Part shown: in pieces, positions 48,924 to 61,100 of the stretch
Position numbering within the stretch: the first letter of the stretch is position 1
How the letters are laid out: every line of letters begins with the position of its first letter
Assembly: GCF_036370855.1 (NCBI RefSeq)
Contig: NC_088102.1
Coordinates: forward strand, 69,201,601 to 69,265,600
Origin: Dromaius novaehollandiae
Lineage: Eukaryota; Chordata; Aves; Casuariiformes; Dromaiidae
Direction of reading: 5' to 3'
DNA: 64,000 nt
The notes under the pieces: model-generated
Told to the model about the DNA's origin: nothing
Database searches by the model: none
What the model saw: the letters and a program-made list of their open reading frames with translations, nothing else
Program-made: the position numbers and the translations under genes

Positions 48924-50787
48924 GGGCAGCTTAGCAGGGCTCAGCCTTGGGCCAGGTGGGACTCCAGGGCCATCACAGGCCTGCTTGGGAATTGGAGGGG
49001 GGAAGGCCCAGGCTCTTAAAGGGGCAGTTGGAAGCAGGATGTTTTGGGGTGCTTGCACACCCCATCTATTTGCAGGTACATCTAAGAACACAATGCCAGT
49101 TCTAGAGAAACTTCTTACAGGTACCTTTTAGAAATGTCTTGAGAAAAGTTCATTTTATAGTGAGGGAGAGGGCTAAATAAGCCCAGCTTTTGTGACTCCA
49201 CTCCCCTGGACTTATGCCTTTGTATTTATCTTCAGAGCTGTTTCTGTCCCTGTTTCAGCCTCCTTTGTAACTGCTGTCTGTGAATCAAAACGTGGGGAAA
49301 CTCTGGGGTTGAGGAGAGGGGCCAGGTGTTGTGAAACGTGTTTGTTTCCTGGTGAGATTTTGACCAAGTTGTTTCAGCTCCGGTTTGCTTATCCTCTGCA
49401 TTATGCTGGTGCCATGTCCCATTACGTGAGTGATGGTGCTTCTGCCGGTGAGATGCTAGTATGGCTTTTTGCCTGCCCTCTGGGCTTCCTCGGCTCCTGA
49501 GATTGTAAGATTTAGGAGATGGTTGGGGGAGGACTCAGACCTGTGTCTTTTAGCTGCTGGATTGTTATTCTCTCTGTATGGTGGTTTTTTACCTAACGTT
49601 GTGCTGTAGGAAGGGGACGAGGGGTAGTGTTGCTCAGAGGGAGGTGCACGTTCGCCGCAAGGCAGAGGGCAGACAACTGATACCTCAGCTGCCGGTGACC
49701 CATGGGAACCAGGACAGGCAGGCGATGCTGGGCCCTCTGTGCACTCAGGGATGTGTAAAGGAAAGGGGGCAGCTTCATTTACCCCTAGCTGCTGCCCTGT
49801 GGCCCTGAGCCTCCTGGGAGGAGGTGGTGAGCCAGAGGGGCAGGCTTTGACGGGAGTTTACTCGGAGTGATGCAGGTTAGTCCAGATATCATCCTGCAAC
49901 TGAAACCAGGCCCTCTGGACACAATCGCTGCACCAGCAAGGAGAGCTTGCCCAGTGCAGAGCAGCCTGGAGAAAGCAAGTGCCTCCCCCATCCCTCCGCA
50001 CCCCTGCATCCATCCATCACAGGATGCAGGTGAGCCTTGCTCTCAGCAGGGTTGAACATGGGGCCGGTGTTTGTGAGCTGAGCGCCCCGGCCAAGGTTGC
50101 TGCGGTCAGGAGCTGCGCACCGTGGGCTGTGCATGCCCCGCGCTACCCCACAGCCACTGCTGCAGCCCCTTTGCAGCAGCACAGCAAGCTGAAGGGGAGG
50201 GGAACTCCCAGACGCAGCCCACCTCCAGCGCTGCCCCTGCCGAAGGGGCCGGGACGCAAAGCTTCCAGACGCAGAGCTCCCGTCTCTCCCCTGCTGCAGC
50301 CCAAAACCTAAAATAGCCCAGTAGCTTTGCTCTCTCCCTTGGTTTGGCTCTGCTCCAGGCTCCACTTAGCATCAATTATTCAGTGCTGACTTGCTGATTT
50401 ATTGCAGAGGTGTGCAGCAGGGCTGCCGAGCTCTTAGTTGTTGCGGGTGGCAGGCAGGGAGGATGAGGAGAGCGGCCGTGGTTCGGCAGGGAGCTGGAGA
50501 ACGGCAGGCCAAGATGCTTCACCAGGGTGAGATGTGGCCTCTCTTGTGTGTCCCAACCAGATGCTAGATCTCGCAGCAGGGCAAAGAGGTTACAACGCTG
50601 TGGCTTCCCTTGGCCGAGGAAGGCAGGGGTGATGGCTGCAGTCCGTGACCTCGACACCTTTGCCCACAGAGTTCAGTCGCCACCGGTCCCGACGCTGCGC
50701 AGTGACGGGGTGTTGGTGAGCTTGGCCGAGAGCCACCCCGCTGCCCTGCTCCCAGTCCCGTGGGAGCAGCACCCAGGCCCTCGGGGC

Positions 50788-50801
50788 GGGGGGGGGGGGG
50801 G
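50788..50801. repeat. G14 homopolymer
   Basis: Fourteen consecutive G, with a second run of eight G about 30 bases on. Together they are a strong candidate for a G-quadruplex on the plus strand and a likely sequencing trouble spot. Confidence 0.9.
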
Positions 50802-50979
50802 CAGCAGTGGGTGCACTGGCAGGGTGCCGCTGGGGGGGGTGATGGCCAAAAAGGCCAGTAACTTTTCTTTTTTTAATGATTGAGCGAGCCAATCCTTTGC
50901 GTTTTAGTGAGGAACAGGGCTCTGCGTGCCACATGGCTCCTGCTCCCACCAACGATCCTGCCTCCCCAGCAGGGACGGC

Positions 50980-51120
50980 CTTTCTCAGCTGAACGTTTGC
51001 CTTGCGCTCGTGCGCGCCGGGCCTGCCTCCAGAGCGCCTTCGCCGCGGAGGGAAGGCGTGCAAGCGCCCTCCCCTCCCCTGCTAGCGCAGGGCCCGCTCC
51101 TCCTGCCTCCGCGTGAGCTC
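50980..51120. promoter_or_regulatory. CpG-rich patch
   Basis: Dense CpG (CTCGTGCGCGCCGGGCC and CGCCTTCGCCGCGGAGG) in intergenic sequence between two convergent genes. It could be an orphan CpG island. No transcript start can be identified. Confidence 0.25.
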
Positions 51121-53175
51121 AGTGCCGGGGTGGGAACCTTCTGTGGTGCTGGCGTTGCAGATCTGGCCTGGTGCTGCCTGCCGCTCTCCAGGTATCGCTT
51201 AGCCACTTGCTGGTAAGCGCTGGGCTGGGCTGCTGCGACAGAGCAGACACCGAAGCACCGAAAGGGAGCAGTAAGGCAGCGGTGGCCGCCCAGCAGCAGA
51301 GGACAGGAGCTGGGGAAGGGAGAAATGCACCCAGCTGCGGCACCAACACAGAGAAAGGGCAGGGTTGCAGCAACCTGCTGTGGGAAACAGGGAATGAGGG
51401 GCCTGGGCTCATGGGGGGATAACTGATCAGGGAGAGACAGTGCTTGAACATCCACAGTCAGAGCCACTCCGCCTCCCCCTCCTTCCTGCAGCTGTGTTTT
51501 CCTGAGCTGGAAATTTCCTTCCCTTTCTAAAAGAGTGTCTGGCCCTGCTGTTGTTTGGCTCTGCCTCTGCAGTGTGTCACACAGGTGAACGCTGGAGCGC
51601 TTCAAAGCTGGTCCAAACAGCCTACTTCCTCGCTGACTGAAGGCCAACAGGTTCAGCAGGGAGGCCGACTGTGAGGTGAACTGAAATCGCCTGTCCGACT
51701 GTGCGGCAGGGCAGGCTGCCGGCAGCTGAGAACACGCAGAGAGGTTTGCCCCTTTCCAAGGTGAGCGTGGGCCGGGCAGGGCTGGCGCCTGGCCTGAGAA
51801 GCTACCTGGGAGCAGCGCTGGGAGATGTCAGCAGCTGCCTCTCACCGCGTTAGTGCTCCCCTGCCTTGGTTACTGATGCTGCTTTTTTGCAGGGCTGCAG
51901 CCAAGGTTTTAATCAGTTAATACATATGCATTAGCTTCATGACATTGGAGAAACAGGTAGCGATCTGGTCTTTTTACCTGTCCTAGAGTAGCTGTTTGAG
52001 GTGAGTCAGAGCCCTGTGCTTGAAGCAGGAAAAACTGCCATCCAGCACGGACGGGATGATGCACTGAGATGTCAGATTTGCTGCACCACTTCTAAATCCT
52101 AATGTGGCTGTTAGCTAATCCTCTTGTGCTCTGTGCTGGTGTCTTTGGGACGGAAGACCTTCACTGTAACCCTATTCCTTGGTATTGTATGGCAGCTTTC
52201 TCGTAGGGGAAACCAGAACGATGCGCAACTTTAACACCCCAAACCCAAAAGTACTGGGAACATTTCAGAGTAGGAAGGAGTGGACATGAAGGCTGGGGTG
52301 TGAGATAGGCGCTGATCACGTGCAGCTTTTTAGAACACACTTTAGCTGCGAGAGGCACCACTCATCACCTGTGGTGCCAGCAGATGCTGTAAGCATGAAT
52401 CAGTCCTGACTCACGAGGCAGAGCTGTCACGGTGAGTCGCACCCACCCACAGCACATCCTGCGGGAGCTGTGTTTTTCTGCTCTCCGTCCCTTCAAACCT
52501 TTTTCCAGGTTCTTCCTCGGCACAGAAGTGAGTGCTGGCAAGAAAACAAGCTCAAAACCTGAGCTCTCCGCTGAAAGAGAGCCTAAGCAGGGCTGCTGCA
52601 CCACAGCAGTGTTTCTTTTCACGGGGGATGCGCCAGAGCCTGAAAGCGGAGCACTCTGTCCATTCAGCGAGCCAGGAGGGGAAGGCTTTACACAGAAAAA
52701 AGGAGCTTGCTTTCCCCTGCTGGTGGTGATGCCTCATGCCGAGCTGTGGCCGCTGACTGGGGAGCCAGGCCAGGATAGGCCAGGATGCTTCTACCATGCA
52801 GGCAACGCAGATGAGCCTCTGCTGTCAGCTGGGACAGCTGCTTTAGACAAATGTCTCCACCATCTGCACGCACGGAAGTGCACACTTTCCCTCACGTAAG
52901 GGAAACACCAAGCCCGACCCTAAAACTTGAGTGTTTTTCCGTCTGAACGTTGTCCTACGCAAACAGAGCGGTTCATCCGGTGAGCCTTTCTCCTATCCTC
53001 TATCTGGCTTTAGCTGCAGTATAAAAACAGGGAGGAGGCTAGAAATTTAAGGGCTTGCACCCATCGCTGAAGCTCCCCTGGTCAACAGCGCTGGCAGCCA
53101 GCAAGGTGAGGGCCAGCGAGAGCAGGTGGGACTGCGGCAGTTCTTGGTGTTGTAAGAAACCTCCTGGAGCCAGTT

Positions 53176-53181
53176 TTATGC
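53176..53181 (-). terminator. Candidate polyadenylation signal CATAAA of the RabGAP gene
   Basis: CATAAA, a weak AATAAA variant, follows U-rich sequence typical of a 3' UTR end on the minus strand (TTGTACATAG-like, GTTTTACATGG, TTGTAATGATAATGG). No AATAAA was seen on the minus strand between the stop codon and this point. Confidence 0.3.
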
Positions 53182-54749
53182 TAAACTTCTTTAACCATTA
53201 TCATTACAACCATGTAAAACACAGCACTGAATACTATGTACAGTCTGTCTGGATCAGAGTAAAAAGAAACGATCGACTTTGTTTTCCAAACTTTCTTACA
53301 AAAAAAGGGGAGGGGGAAGCACAGATGTAAAAATGGTTTTAAGTAGCAATTACAATACATTAGAAAGAGTCATGGAGGAAGCGTTCCACGCTGTAAACAA
53401 GAACAGCAAGTAAAAATAAAAGCCAATGGTAGCGGATCTATCAAAGTGCACAGAAGAGAGACACTGACCTCTAACGCCGCGGACCTGCAGAGGTTACAGC
53501 TTCAACAAGGGGCCATTCCCGAACGCTGGGACCTGCGATTCCTGCTGCACTGCATCTGCTCAAAGTGCTCATTTATCATTGAAAAACAACCCACAACATT
53601 TGTCTTTCAGACGAAAGATGTCAGCTACCTAAGAGTTATCCTGGGACTGCAAAGCCAAAGAAGGGGCGGGGGAGCTGTTTTCCTGAGTTTCCTTGTGATA
53701 ACACTGGCTTTTGCTATGGGCTTGAGGCCGTTTTAAGGAGTCTGGCGCAGGAGCAAAAGGGGCTTTGGCCGGTGTTTGTCCTGCTGACCCCCCTCATTCC
53801 TGCTTGACTTCCCTTCCCATCCCCAGAGAAATATCTGAGGCTGGGCCTTGTCATTCCCACCTCGGCTGCCACAGAGGCCTTGCTAGAGCCTGGAGCCTCT
53901 AGAAGGAAAAGGGCACGGGAATCCAGGCAGGAGAGGAGGTGCCCTTTAAAGACCGAGTCCTTTTAGGAGCAGCGGGCTGCTCTTAGGAAGGCTCCGTGCA
54001 GCCACGGCAGGGACCAGGCCTGCGATGGCTGTATATTCATCTGCGACAACAAGCAGAAAGGGAGAGATGACAACGCAGTCGATCGGCAGAGACAACCATA
54101 AGACGTGCTGAAGTAGTACCAGGTCTAAGTGAGGCGTCACTCCAAGGAAGGCAGTGCGTGCCGCTGGCTCTCCCTGGACTTCTGGGGTGCCTTTGCCCGT
54201 GGGAACTCTTCCCAAACCTGCCAGAGCCAAAGAGGGCAGAAACCCCCTCTGCGCCTTCCCAACAAGTGGATAATTTGACAGTTCTTTAGAAGTATAGCAA
54301 ATCACTTTCTAAATGTAAATACCACAAAACACCCTAGACCCGTTCTGGGTGGGGACCCAGGGCTCACACACAACACTGGCAAACAAGACGTGCGAAGGCT
54401 ACCACAAATGAGGGGGAAAGAGGGCTCATGTCTTGCACGCGTGAGCTGAACACCCGCAGGAGTTAGCAGGGTCCTACGTGCGCTTTGAGGAGAGGGCAGA
54501 CCCCCAGCTACAGAAACCGGGCCAGGAAGAGCACCACGGCTGCTCGGAGGCTTCTCACTGCTTTCCACCGAGGCCCAGAGGCAGTACGGTTCCTAGCTCA
54601 AGGCAGTTGATACCTGTCGGAAACACTGCCCAGGTCTTATAGCACACAGATATGTTTAACTACTGCATGGTTACTGCTAAACATACCCTAACTTAAAACC
54701 GATTCAAGCACCTTTGCCCTTAAAATGACCCATGGTGTCTCAAAATACA

Positions 54750-54950
54750 AATACTGAGCGTTCATACAGCACTTCTCCTCAAAGCGCCTCCCAAGCAGCC
54801 ACTAATGACCCCTCACACCCCCTGTGAGGTAGTTAAGAGGATCATCCCGGCTCCCCGGACGGAGAGGACAGGCAGGTTTAGACACTCCTCCAAGGCCCAA
54901 GGCGGGGTCTCTGGCAGAGCAGGGGTTACAACAGGAGCTGTGGGTGCTGT
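54750..54950 (-). mobile_element. MIR/L2-type repeat in the putative 3' UTR
   Basis: CTCAAAGCGCCTCCCAAGCA, then CCCCTGTGAGGTAGTTAAGA, then CCAAGGCCCAAGGCGGGG and TCTCTGGCAGAGCAGGGGTT match the ordered landmarks 'tcaaagcgctttacaa...cccctgtgaggtaggtaag...cccaaggtcacac...tggcagagccagg'. The orientation is inverted relative to MIR. Confidence 0.55.
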
Positions 54951-56533
54951 GGGCTGGCAAACTACATCCAGCTGACGATGGGGTGCTCCCCTCGATGTCT
55001 GTACCTGCCGCTAACATGAACCACCACACGCGCACAAAAAACACCTGATCAACCCCCCCAAAATTTAGTGGAAGTTTCCTTGTGGGCGGCCAGGTAGGCT
55101 TTGACCAGTTTTTTCAGTGGGGTGTGCCCAGAGATGTTGGGGGCAAGGCTCTGCTTGGAGCCCAGGCGGTCACTGGGAAGAGGAGGACCTGATGGACAGG
55201 TCACCGTGCCTTTCCACCGCGTGAAGGGAAAGCAGGTGCAAGGGCACCCTCAGGTGTCTCCACCACAGTGAGCTGTTGCAACGCTGATGCTCTCTGGCAA
55301 GACATTTCTGCGCCCACCCATCAGCTCTACGAGAAAAGCATCGTCTTCCAAACCTCCGCGCCCAGGTTTCCTTTCTTGGTTACAGCTGCTGATTTCTGGC
55401 AGTGCTGAACCAGAAGGGCTGAGAGCAGGTTCTGGGCAACGTGCTCACCCTTGCCACCTCCTGTACCATTTCCACCCTGAAACTATTTGCTCAGAGAAGC
55501 AGCTGGCTTCAGCTTGGGCACTGTGCTTAGACACCGTCACACCTCCAGCAGCCCGTTAGTAAGGCGTGACACCTGCCAGGGCACTGACTCTGTTGCATTA
55601 GTACAGCTAAACACCGCTTGGCTGTTTACCGAGGTAGCAGCCTCTTCTCCTGCTCAGTCAACGGTAAGGCAGCAAGCCTGCTTGCTGTCCTCAATCTGCG
55701 AGGGAGAGGCACCAGGCAGGCCACTCAGAAGCCCCCCCAAAAGACCAGATTCAGCCTTCACTGTCCTTGTCACCCCAAGAACTTCAGACTCCGGGAAACG
55801 GTCCACTGCGGCTGGGGGAGGCAGGAGCTCCGGCACAGAAACGGACGCCACGGCGGGCGCACGAGCTCTGCTCCGTGCAACGGCTGGGAATTGCATAGAC
55901 TACTCAGCAGGCTGGCGCGCCCCGTGCGGAGGCCCCACAGCCTCCTCTGAAAGGCTGTTGCCTGCTATGATTTTGAAAAAGAAAAAAGCTATTGCTACAA
56001 AGGCCTTTGAAAGAAATGCCGCTGGCCACACCGATCAGTCATTTGTAAAGAAAGCCTCTCTCTACTGTTGCAGACTCCTATGCCTTGTGCCCACTTCCAT
56101 GCCCACGGCTACCCAACTCTGGCTTGCGAGCCACCGAGCCGTCAGCATGCAGGTAGGGAAACAACCAAATACGGAACGAGTTAACCAGCCTTGTCTCCCC
56201 CTCCAGAGCAGTGGGGCTTGGAAAGTTTCCAGGAACAAACAAAAATGAAAGCGCTTTCCAATTTGTCCACAGAAAAGAAACCGTGGATGAAAAATAAAAC
56301 TGAATTTTAGTGCCTCCTGGCGCCGATACGTTTGTCTGTGGCTGCAGTTCCAGCTCCTAACGGACCAAGGCTCCCCCGTGCACTCGTACCCAAGCACAGC
56401 TCAGCACGCAGTTGCCTCCTTGCTCCACGCAGGCTGTGTTGTCACACAAACACAAACCTGCTGTACGGGCGTCTCCAGAACGGACAGTGTTGCTCCAGCA
56501 CCCAATTCTTCTCCCTGCCCTCCCTCTTCCCTG

Positions 56534-58188
56534 CTAAAATGTCACCGATTTGGGCAACTGTGCCAGGGGAAGAGAGCCTGAACTGAAATTATTCTCTGAG
56601 TGGGATTTGGTAACCTTCGGTGGTAATTTTGGTTTTGGGCTGAGGGGGGGCCGTGGTGCTCTCAGTGCATTTAATGGTTTCTGGATGCCTTTTTGGGCAG
56701 CTGCTGCCTCCAGGTCCTCTGCAGCAGGAGGTGCAGAGGTGGCACCCGGGGGGTGGCCAGCCTCCGGCAAAGGCAGTGCCACCTGTTTTCTGTTCAAGAA
56801 GTCTTGCTCTGTCGCATGGGCCACGTGAAGGGGAGTGCTGGTCTTTATAACTGCGTAGGGGCTGTTCTTCCTCTCTGTGGTCGGGGAGGGCATCGGGAAG
56901 CGGCCCCCCTCTGCCAGCCCTGCTGTCCCCGAGTCACTCCCAGATAAGATGGGCACGCTGCCGCCGGACAGCCTTTGCGGAGGAAACGCGTTGAAGGCTG
57001 CAGAGCCCAGTCCTGGCTGCTCGGCCGTGTCTACGCGCCCCGGGCCGTTTTGCTGCAGGTTGGCAAGCTCGCCCACGGACGCAGACTTGGGTACCAAGTG
57101 CCTGAAGTCTGTTTTGTTCAGCTGCATCACCCTGCATCGTTTCTCGGTATTGGCCCCCCGTGAATAAGCCATATTCTCCCTGTACTCACTCTCGGGGAAG
57201 TTATCGTACTGAGATGTGTTAGAAAGCCTGCCATCTGGCAGAGGAACAGGGAGGGCATCGAGTGCTTTCTCTTTACACAAGGGAGGTGCTTGTTGTCCCT
57301 CTGGCAAACTGCAAGCAGCAAGATTTGGCTGCCCTGCTGAGTGGTCCATATTGGAAAGCTGCTCAGGCAACGGCAAAACCTCCCCGGCTGGTAGATCTAC
57401 AGAAGGGGTGGTGGTGCTCGAGTCTGGAGGGCTTGGCACGTTTTGGAGAGAAGAGTCTAAGGAGCTGTGCTCGGCAGAGGTGGGAAGGGAGAGCGTTTGG
57501 CTCGGTGACTCACGCTCCGCTAGCGCATGACTGTGATTGAGAACAGGCAGGCCCGCCTGCAGGGCCTGACCCCGCGCGTCGGCATCGCTCGCAGAGCAGC
57601 CCTTGGCTGGCAAGGCCGGCAGGACCCGACGCAGCGCCGGCGACCGAGCCACTCCAGAACCAGCAGCTTTGTTCGTGTTGTCTGCAGTGGCTGGCGGTTT
57701 GTTTTCCTGCTGTTCCCCCTGACACCTCCCAGGCTTAATCCGCGGACTCCCATGTGAGACAAGGTCTCTGCTCGCGGAAGCATCATCTCGGCTCTCCGGG
57801 AAGGTCTGCATCTCGCTTGCTTTCAGAAGAGAGGGCTGCTGTGGTGGGATCTCGCTGGCAGCTTTCCTGGGTGATCCCACCTGATCACCCTCTAAAGGCT
57901 GCTCCTTGTCCTGGCTCTTTGGTGGGTGCAGATGGGTGTCTGCCACTTCAGCTGGGTCGCTGTGCTGGAGATCAGGAGTCCTTCCAGTCAGCGCTGTGCT
58001 TGCATCGGGGGCCATTTCTCCTGGAGCCCCAGGGCTCTTGTTCGGAGAGGGCTGCGTGGCGTCCCTGTCCGGGTGGTGCTCGCCCACGACACCGTTCTGG
58101 CTGTTGGCTGCGATGTTGGCCTTCACTGCCACAAGGTTGAGGGAGAGCTCCAGGCCCAGGGGTTTCCGTGGGAATTCCTCAGGCTTTG
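56534..58188 (-). CDS. RabGAP terminal coding exon (disordered tail)
   Basis: 1,655 bases from acceptor CCTCCAATGTAG to a TAG stop. It begins [17 protein letters not shown] and is then rich in Ser, Pro, Gln and Ala. Tyr-containing motifs include [20 protein letters not shown], followed by [18 protein letters not shown]. The final 60 residues carry the proline motif [14 protein letters not shown] and [13 protein letters not shown] before KSVTF. A single uninterrupted frame of this length with exact splice phase supports an active gene. Confidence 0.9.
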
Positions 58189-61100
58189 CTACATTGGAGG
58201 GAGGGGGAAACAGAGGAATCAAAATAAGCCAAAAAACGAAACCATGCGTTATTTCATTCTGCAACAAGCACTTGACCCAGTAGGCCCTGTTCTGGCTGCA
58301 GAGAAAGATTCATGGGGGGCCCCCAGTGAGTGCCAGCCCTTCACAGCAGCATGAGGCAGCCCTGGCAAGCCTGGGAGCCCAGGAGGACCCCCGTATCGGC
58401 ATCCTGTGCTGCCCATTTCCCTTGCCCATCATTTGTGAAGTCCCAGCTGTTTCCCTCTGCTGCTTTTCTGCCAATTGCTAGTGCCAGGAGCAGAGCCCAC
58501 AGGAGCTGCACGCCCCGAGGGCAGCCGAGTGCTGCTGAGGGAGCTGAGCCCGAACCTGTTTTTAAGGAAACCAAAGTTGTTGAGCTGCTGGTCACCCAAT
58601 CTAGCCTGGCTGACACTGGAGCAGTCTCCCACACGGGGTGTGGGCCTGTTCCTTCCTCATGCCTCTTTGTGGTGATGAGGCGATCAGGAAACAAAATGCA
58701 ACAACAGCTCAGGGGACGATGAATTAACAGGGACTTACTCGCTAAACAAAGTACCCCCCGGCCTGCAGAACATTTTTACCACTGAGTTATTTGCTCCTTC
58801 ATGTTGTGCTTACTTAGTTAGTAATGACTTGAGAAGGTAAGAACGCGCCTAGCGAGGTTTAACAAACGCAGTTTTGTAGTACTTAGGTTTTCTAATGTTA
58901 TAAAGACAGACGTCCTCTGAGCTGCAAGGCAGGACAGACAGCTAGCAAAACAGGGACATCACAACACACACTGACCACCACGAGCGGCAGAGATCAACGC
59001 GGGGCCTGGCATGTGTGTCAGGGCCACAAGCTAGTGGGTCGGAGGCAATCCGCAGACCTCTAATGTTGCCCAACAGACCCCACGAGTTGGGAACCACTGC
59101 TCTAGGTGACGCTAGCTCTCCACAAGTGAAAAGCCTGGGCAGTTAGCATATGAACAGCCACACCAAGGGTTTCTGTGGCCCAGAGCCCTGTCTCCAGGAT
59201 CAGTCATAAGCAGAGGCCTAGCAGGCTAACCCAGGGTCATTACAGAAGTATTTTCAGTTGACAGGAGATATTAGTCAGAGATTTTCCAAGCTCTTTTTTG
59301 TTTGTGTTTCCATAGTTATTTACAACTATTTAACTACACAAACCTAACACTTTGGATCAGGAAGGTCTTTTGTTCAACAGGAGAAACCCAAGGCAGGAGC
59401 ATGGCTGTGGTGCCGGATGAGTCCATTTCAGTGTTTCCTCCCTCTGTTTACCTGCCTGTGAGCAGGGACACAACTACCAAGCCTGCAAGTTGCAAGACGC
59501 TGAGCATGCCGGGCTGCTCAGCTGGCGCACGGCACTGCAGCCAAGAAAGGGCACTTCCCCCAGCAGCCCCCTGCCTCGCAAGGTGCCCGTGGCCAGAAGC
59601 TGTGCCCGGACAGAAAACCCACCCAACTCACACAGCGTGCACGCAGGCTGCAGCTGCGGCATCTGCCAGCAGTCAGAGATGCTGGGGAGAGAGATGAACA
59701 ACATGGCAGCAAAACACACGCATTAGGATTAAAACCGGTGCCACACAGAGCTGAATTTCTGGCTCCAGCACTGAGCAGTGCTGAGCGCTGGCCAACCACC
59801 GCCAGCGGTGAGGCAGTGGTCTGGTCCCCCAAGGCGCACAGTTACTGCTGGCACCAGGGTGCAATCCCCGCTGCTCGACCTTCCCTCTGCTCTGCGTACC
59901 TGGCGGGGGGAGGTCGAATTTCATCTTGCGCAGTTCGGTCATGGACACCTGCAGTTGCTCGATCACAGCATCATCCTCATACTGCAAAGAAGCAGCAATT
60001 TTCTCCTGCAGAAATTCCCGTAAATCTTCCAGAGACATCTTCAGCAAGCGCTCTAGGTAATAGCAGGCAACAAATTAAGAAGGGCGGCATGGCCAAATCA
60101 CAGGGTTTTGTTTCAGTACGCAATATGAGTGCGGGTAGCATTGCAGGCAAGTCCTCTGAGAGGCTGCTTAGCAAGAGCGAGGGGACAGCGTGGATGTTGC
60201 TAGGTGTTTGTGCGGTCAGGGCCTGGGACGTCTGGGATGTGGGTTATTTCGAGAAGTTCTCGCTGATACCTCTAGGAGGAGGAAAAGCTCCATGTGATAG
60301 ACCCCAAGCGACAGACTGAGCAGCGCGCAGTACTACTGCTCTCCCCATGACAATTTAAGATCTCCTGATCTAACAGGGCTGCAGAGTAACACCTCGTAGC
60401 TTGGGGCAGGCAGGGAGAAAGCAGTTTCTAACTTTCTAAGGAGGCTGGTTGGCTCACCTCAAAGGCACAAAGATCTCAAGATAGAAAAGGCATCGCCTTA
60501 ACATTGTATAAGAAAAACAGGTTTGGGGCATTTCAGAAGTATCTTAGAGGTATATTAATGATTTTATTTCTCCCTCTACAACCTTTTCAGGAGCCCTTGG
60601 CTCAGTCTGATTGTCACCCTCCACTAAGGCGTTCCCCAGCACCTCCAATACGCTGCTGGTGGTGACTGCGCAGCGAGTAAGATGAGCTAGCTAAAAACAA
60701 ATCACTGCCTTTGGATGGCAGCACAACTTAGGCTAACGTGAAAGCGCGTCTCTCGGTTCGTGGCTACGTGGCAGCGAATGCATTCTGCTGCCAGAAGGGC
60801 TCTCCCGCCCTCCCCAGGAGCACGCTCCTGTGCCAGCGCTCTGTGCCTACCTGTGGCCGCGTGATAAGGTGGAGCGGGGAATTTCCACAGCCAAATGGGT
60901 TACCGCTCACGTACGCATGCTGAGTTAAGTGATGGGGTAACCGTGGCCTAACACGGTCTCACCTATGCTGTATGAGACAAGTAGGGATTTCTGCTGGGAT
61001 CTTACTTTTGTGCAGTTTGAGTATTGTGTAAGCCATGGCCGTCAGGACCCGTTCTCCTTCCAGGATGTAGATATCCCATAACCGCAAGGTGAGAGTGAAA

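Larger units (their letters stand above)
46480..49065 (-). other. Unclassified CpG-poor element, coding-like on the minus strand
   Basis: This 2.6-kb block stands out from its neighbours. It has only about a dozen CpGs despite moderate GC and a higher density of open, coding-like reading. A TATA promoter lies at its minus-strand 5' end. Read on the minus strand it gives successive open stretches in different frames, for example LTPNWMRWSGCSRLTTRSLA (near 48.5 kb), VSSFVSCLNCDVSENPAP (near 48.3 kb) and EKFDIIPDWLGQIRPSQTSS (near 47.7 kb). Several stops and probable frameshifts interrupt them, and there is a run of 12 A. Two segments are diverged repeats of each other at both DNA and peptide level. 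I do not recognise the family. A degenerate gene, an unknown mobile element or a retroelement remnant are all possible. Confidence 0.35.
49066..53150. other. Intergenic region
   Basis: No gene recognised. It contains GC-rich and CpG-rich segments near 50.1-50.3, 50.7-50.9 and 51.0-51.1 kb and a G-homopolymer. The long open frames here are GC-driven and lack domain resemblance. Confidence 0.5.
53150..56533 (-). other. Probable 3' UTR of the USP6NL-like gene
   Basis: Sequence downstream of the TAG stop at 56534. No splice-bounded exon is evident. The last 300 bases have the U-rich look of a vertebrate 3' UTR end. A 3.4-kb UTR is plausible, but its end is inferred only from composition and a weak signal. 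Confidence 0.35.

Noticed and set aside
53414..53419. AATAAA on the plus strand
   Set aside because: Wrong strand for the RabGAP gene and about 10 kb past the HRAS end; no plus-strand transcript is known to need it.
55487..56248. 253-codon plus-strand frame beyond the RabGAP stop
   Set aside because: Antisense to the putative 3' UTR, with no domain and no clear promoter or splice context.
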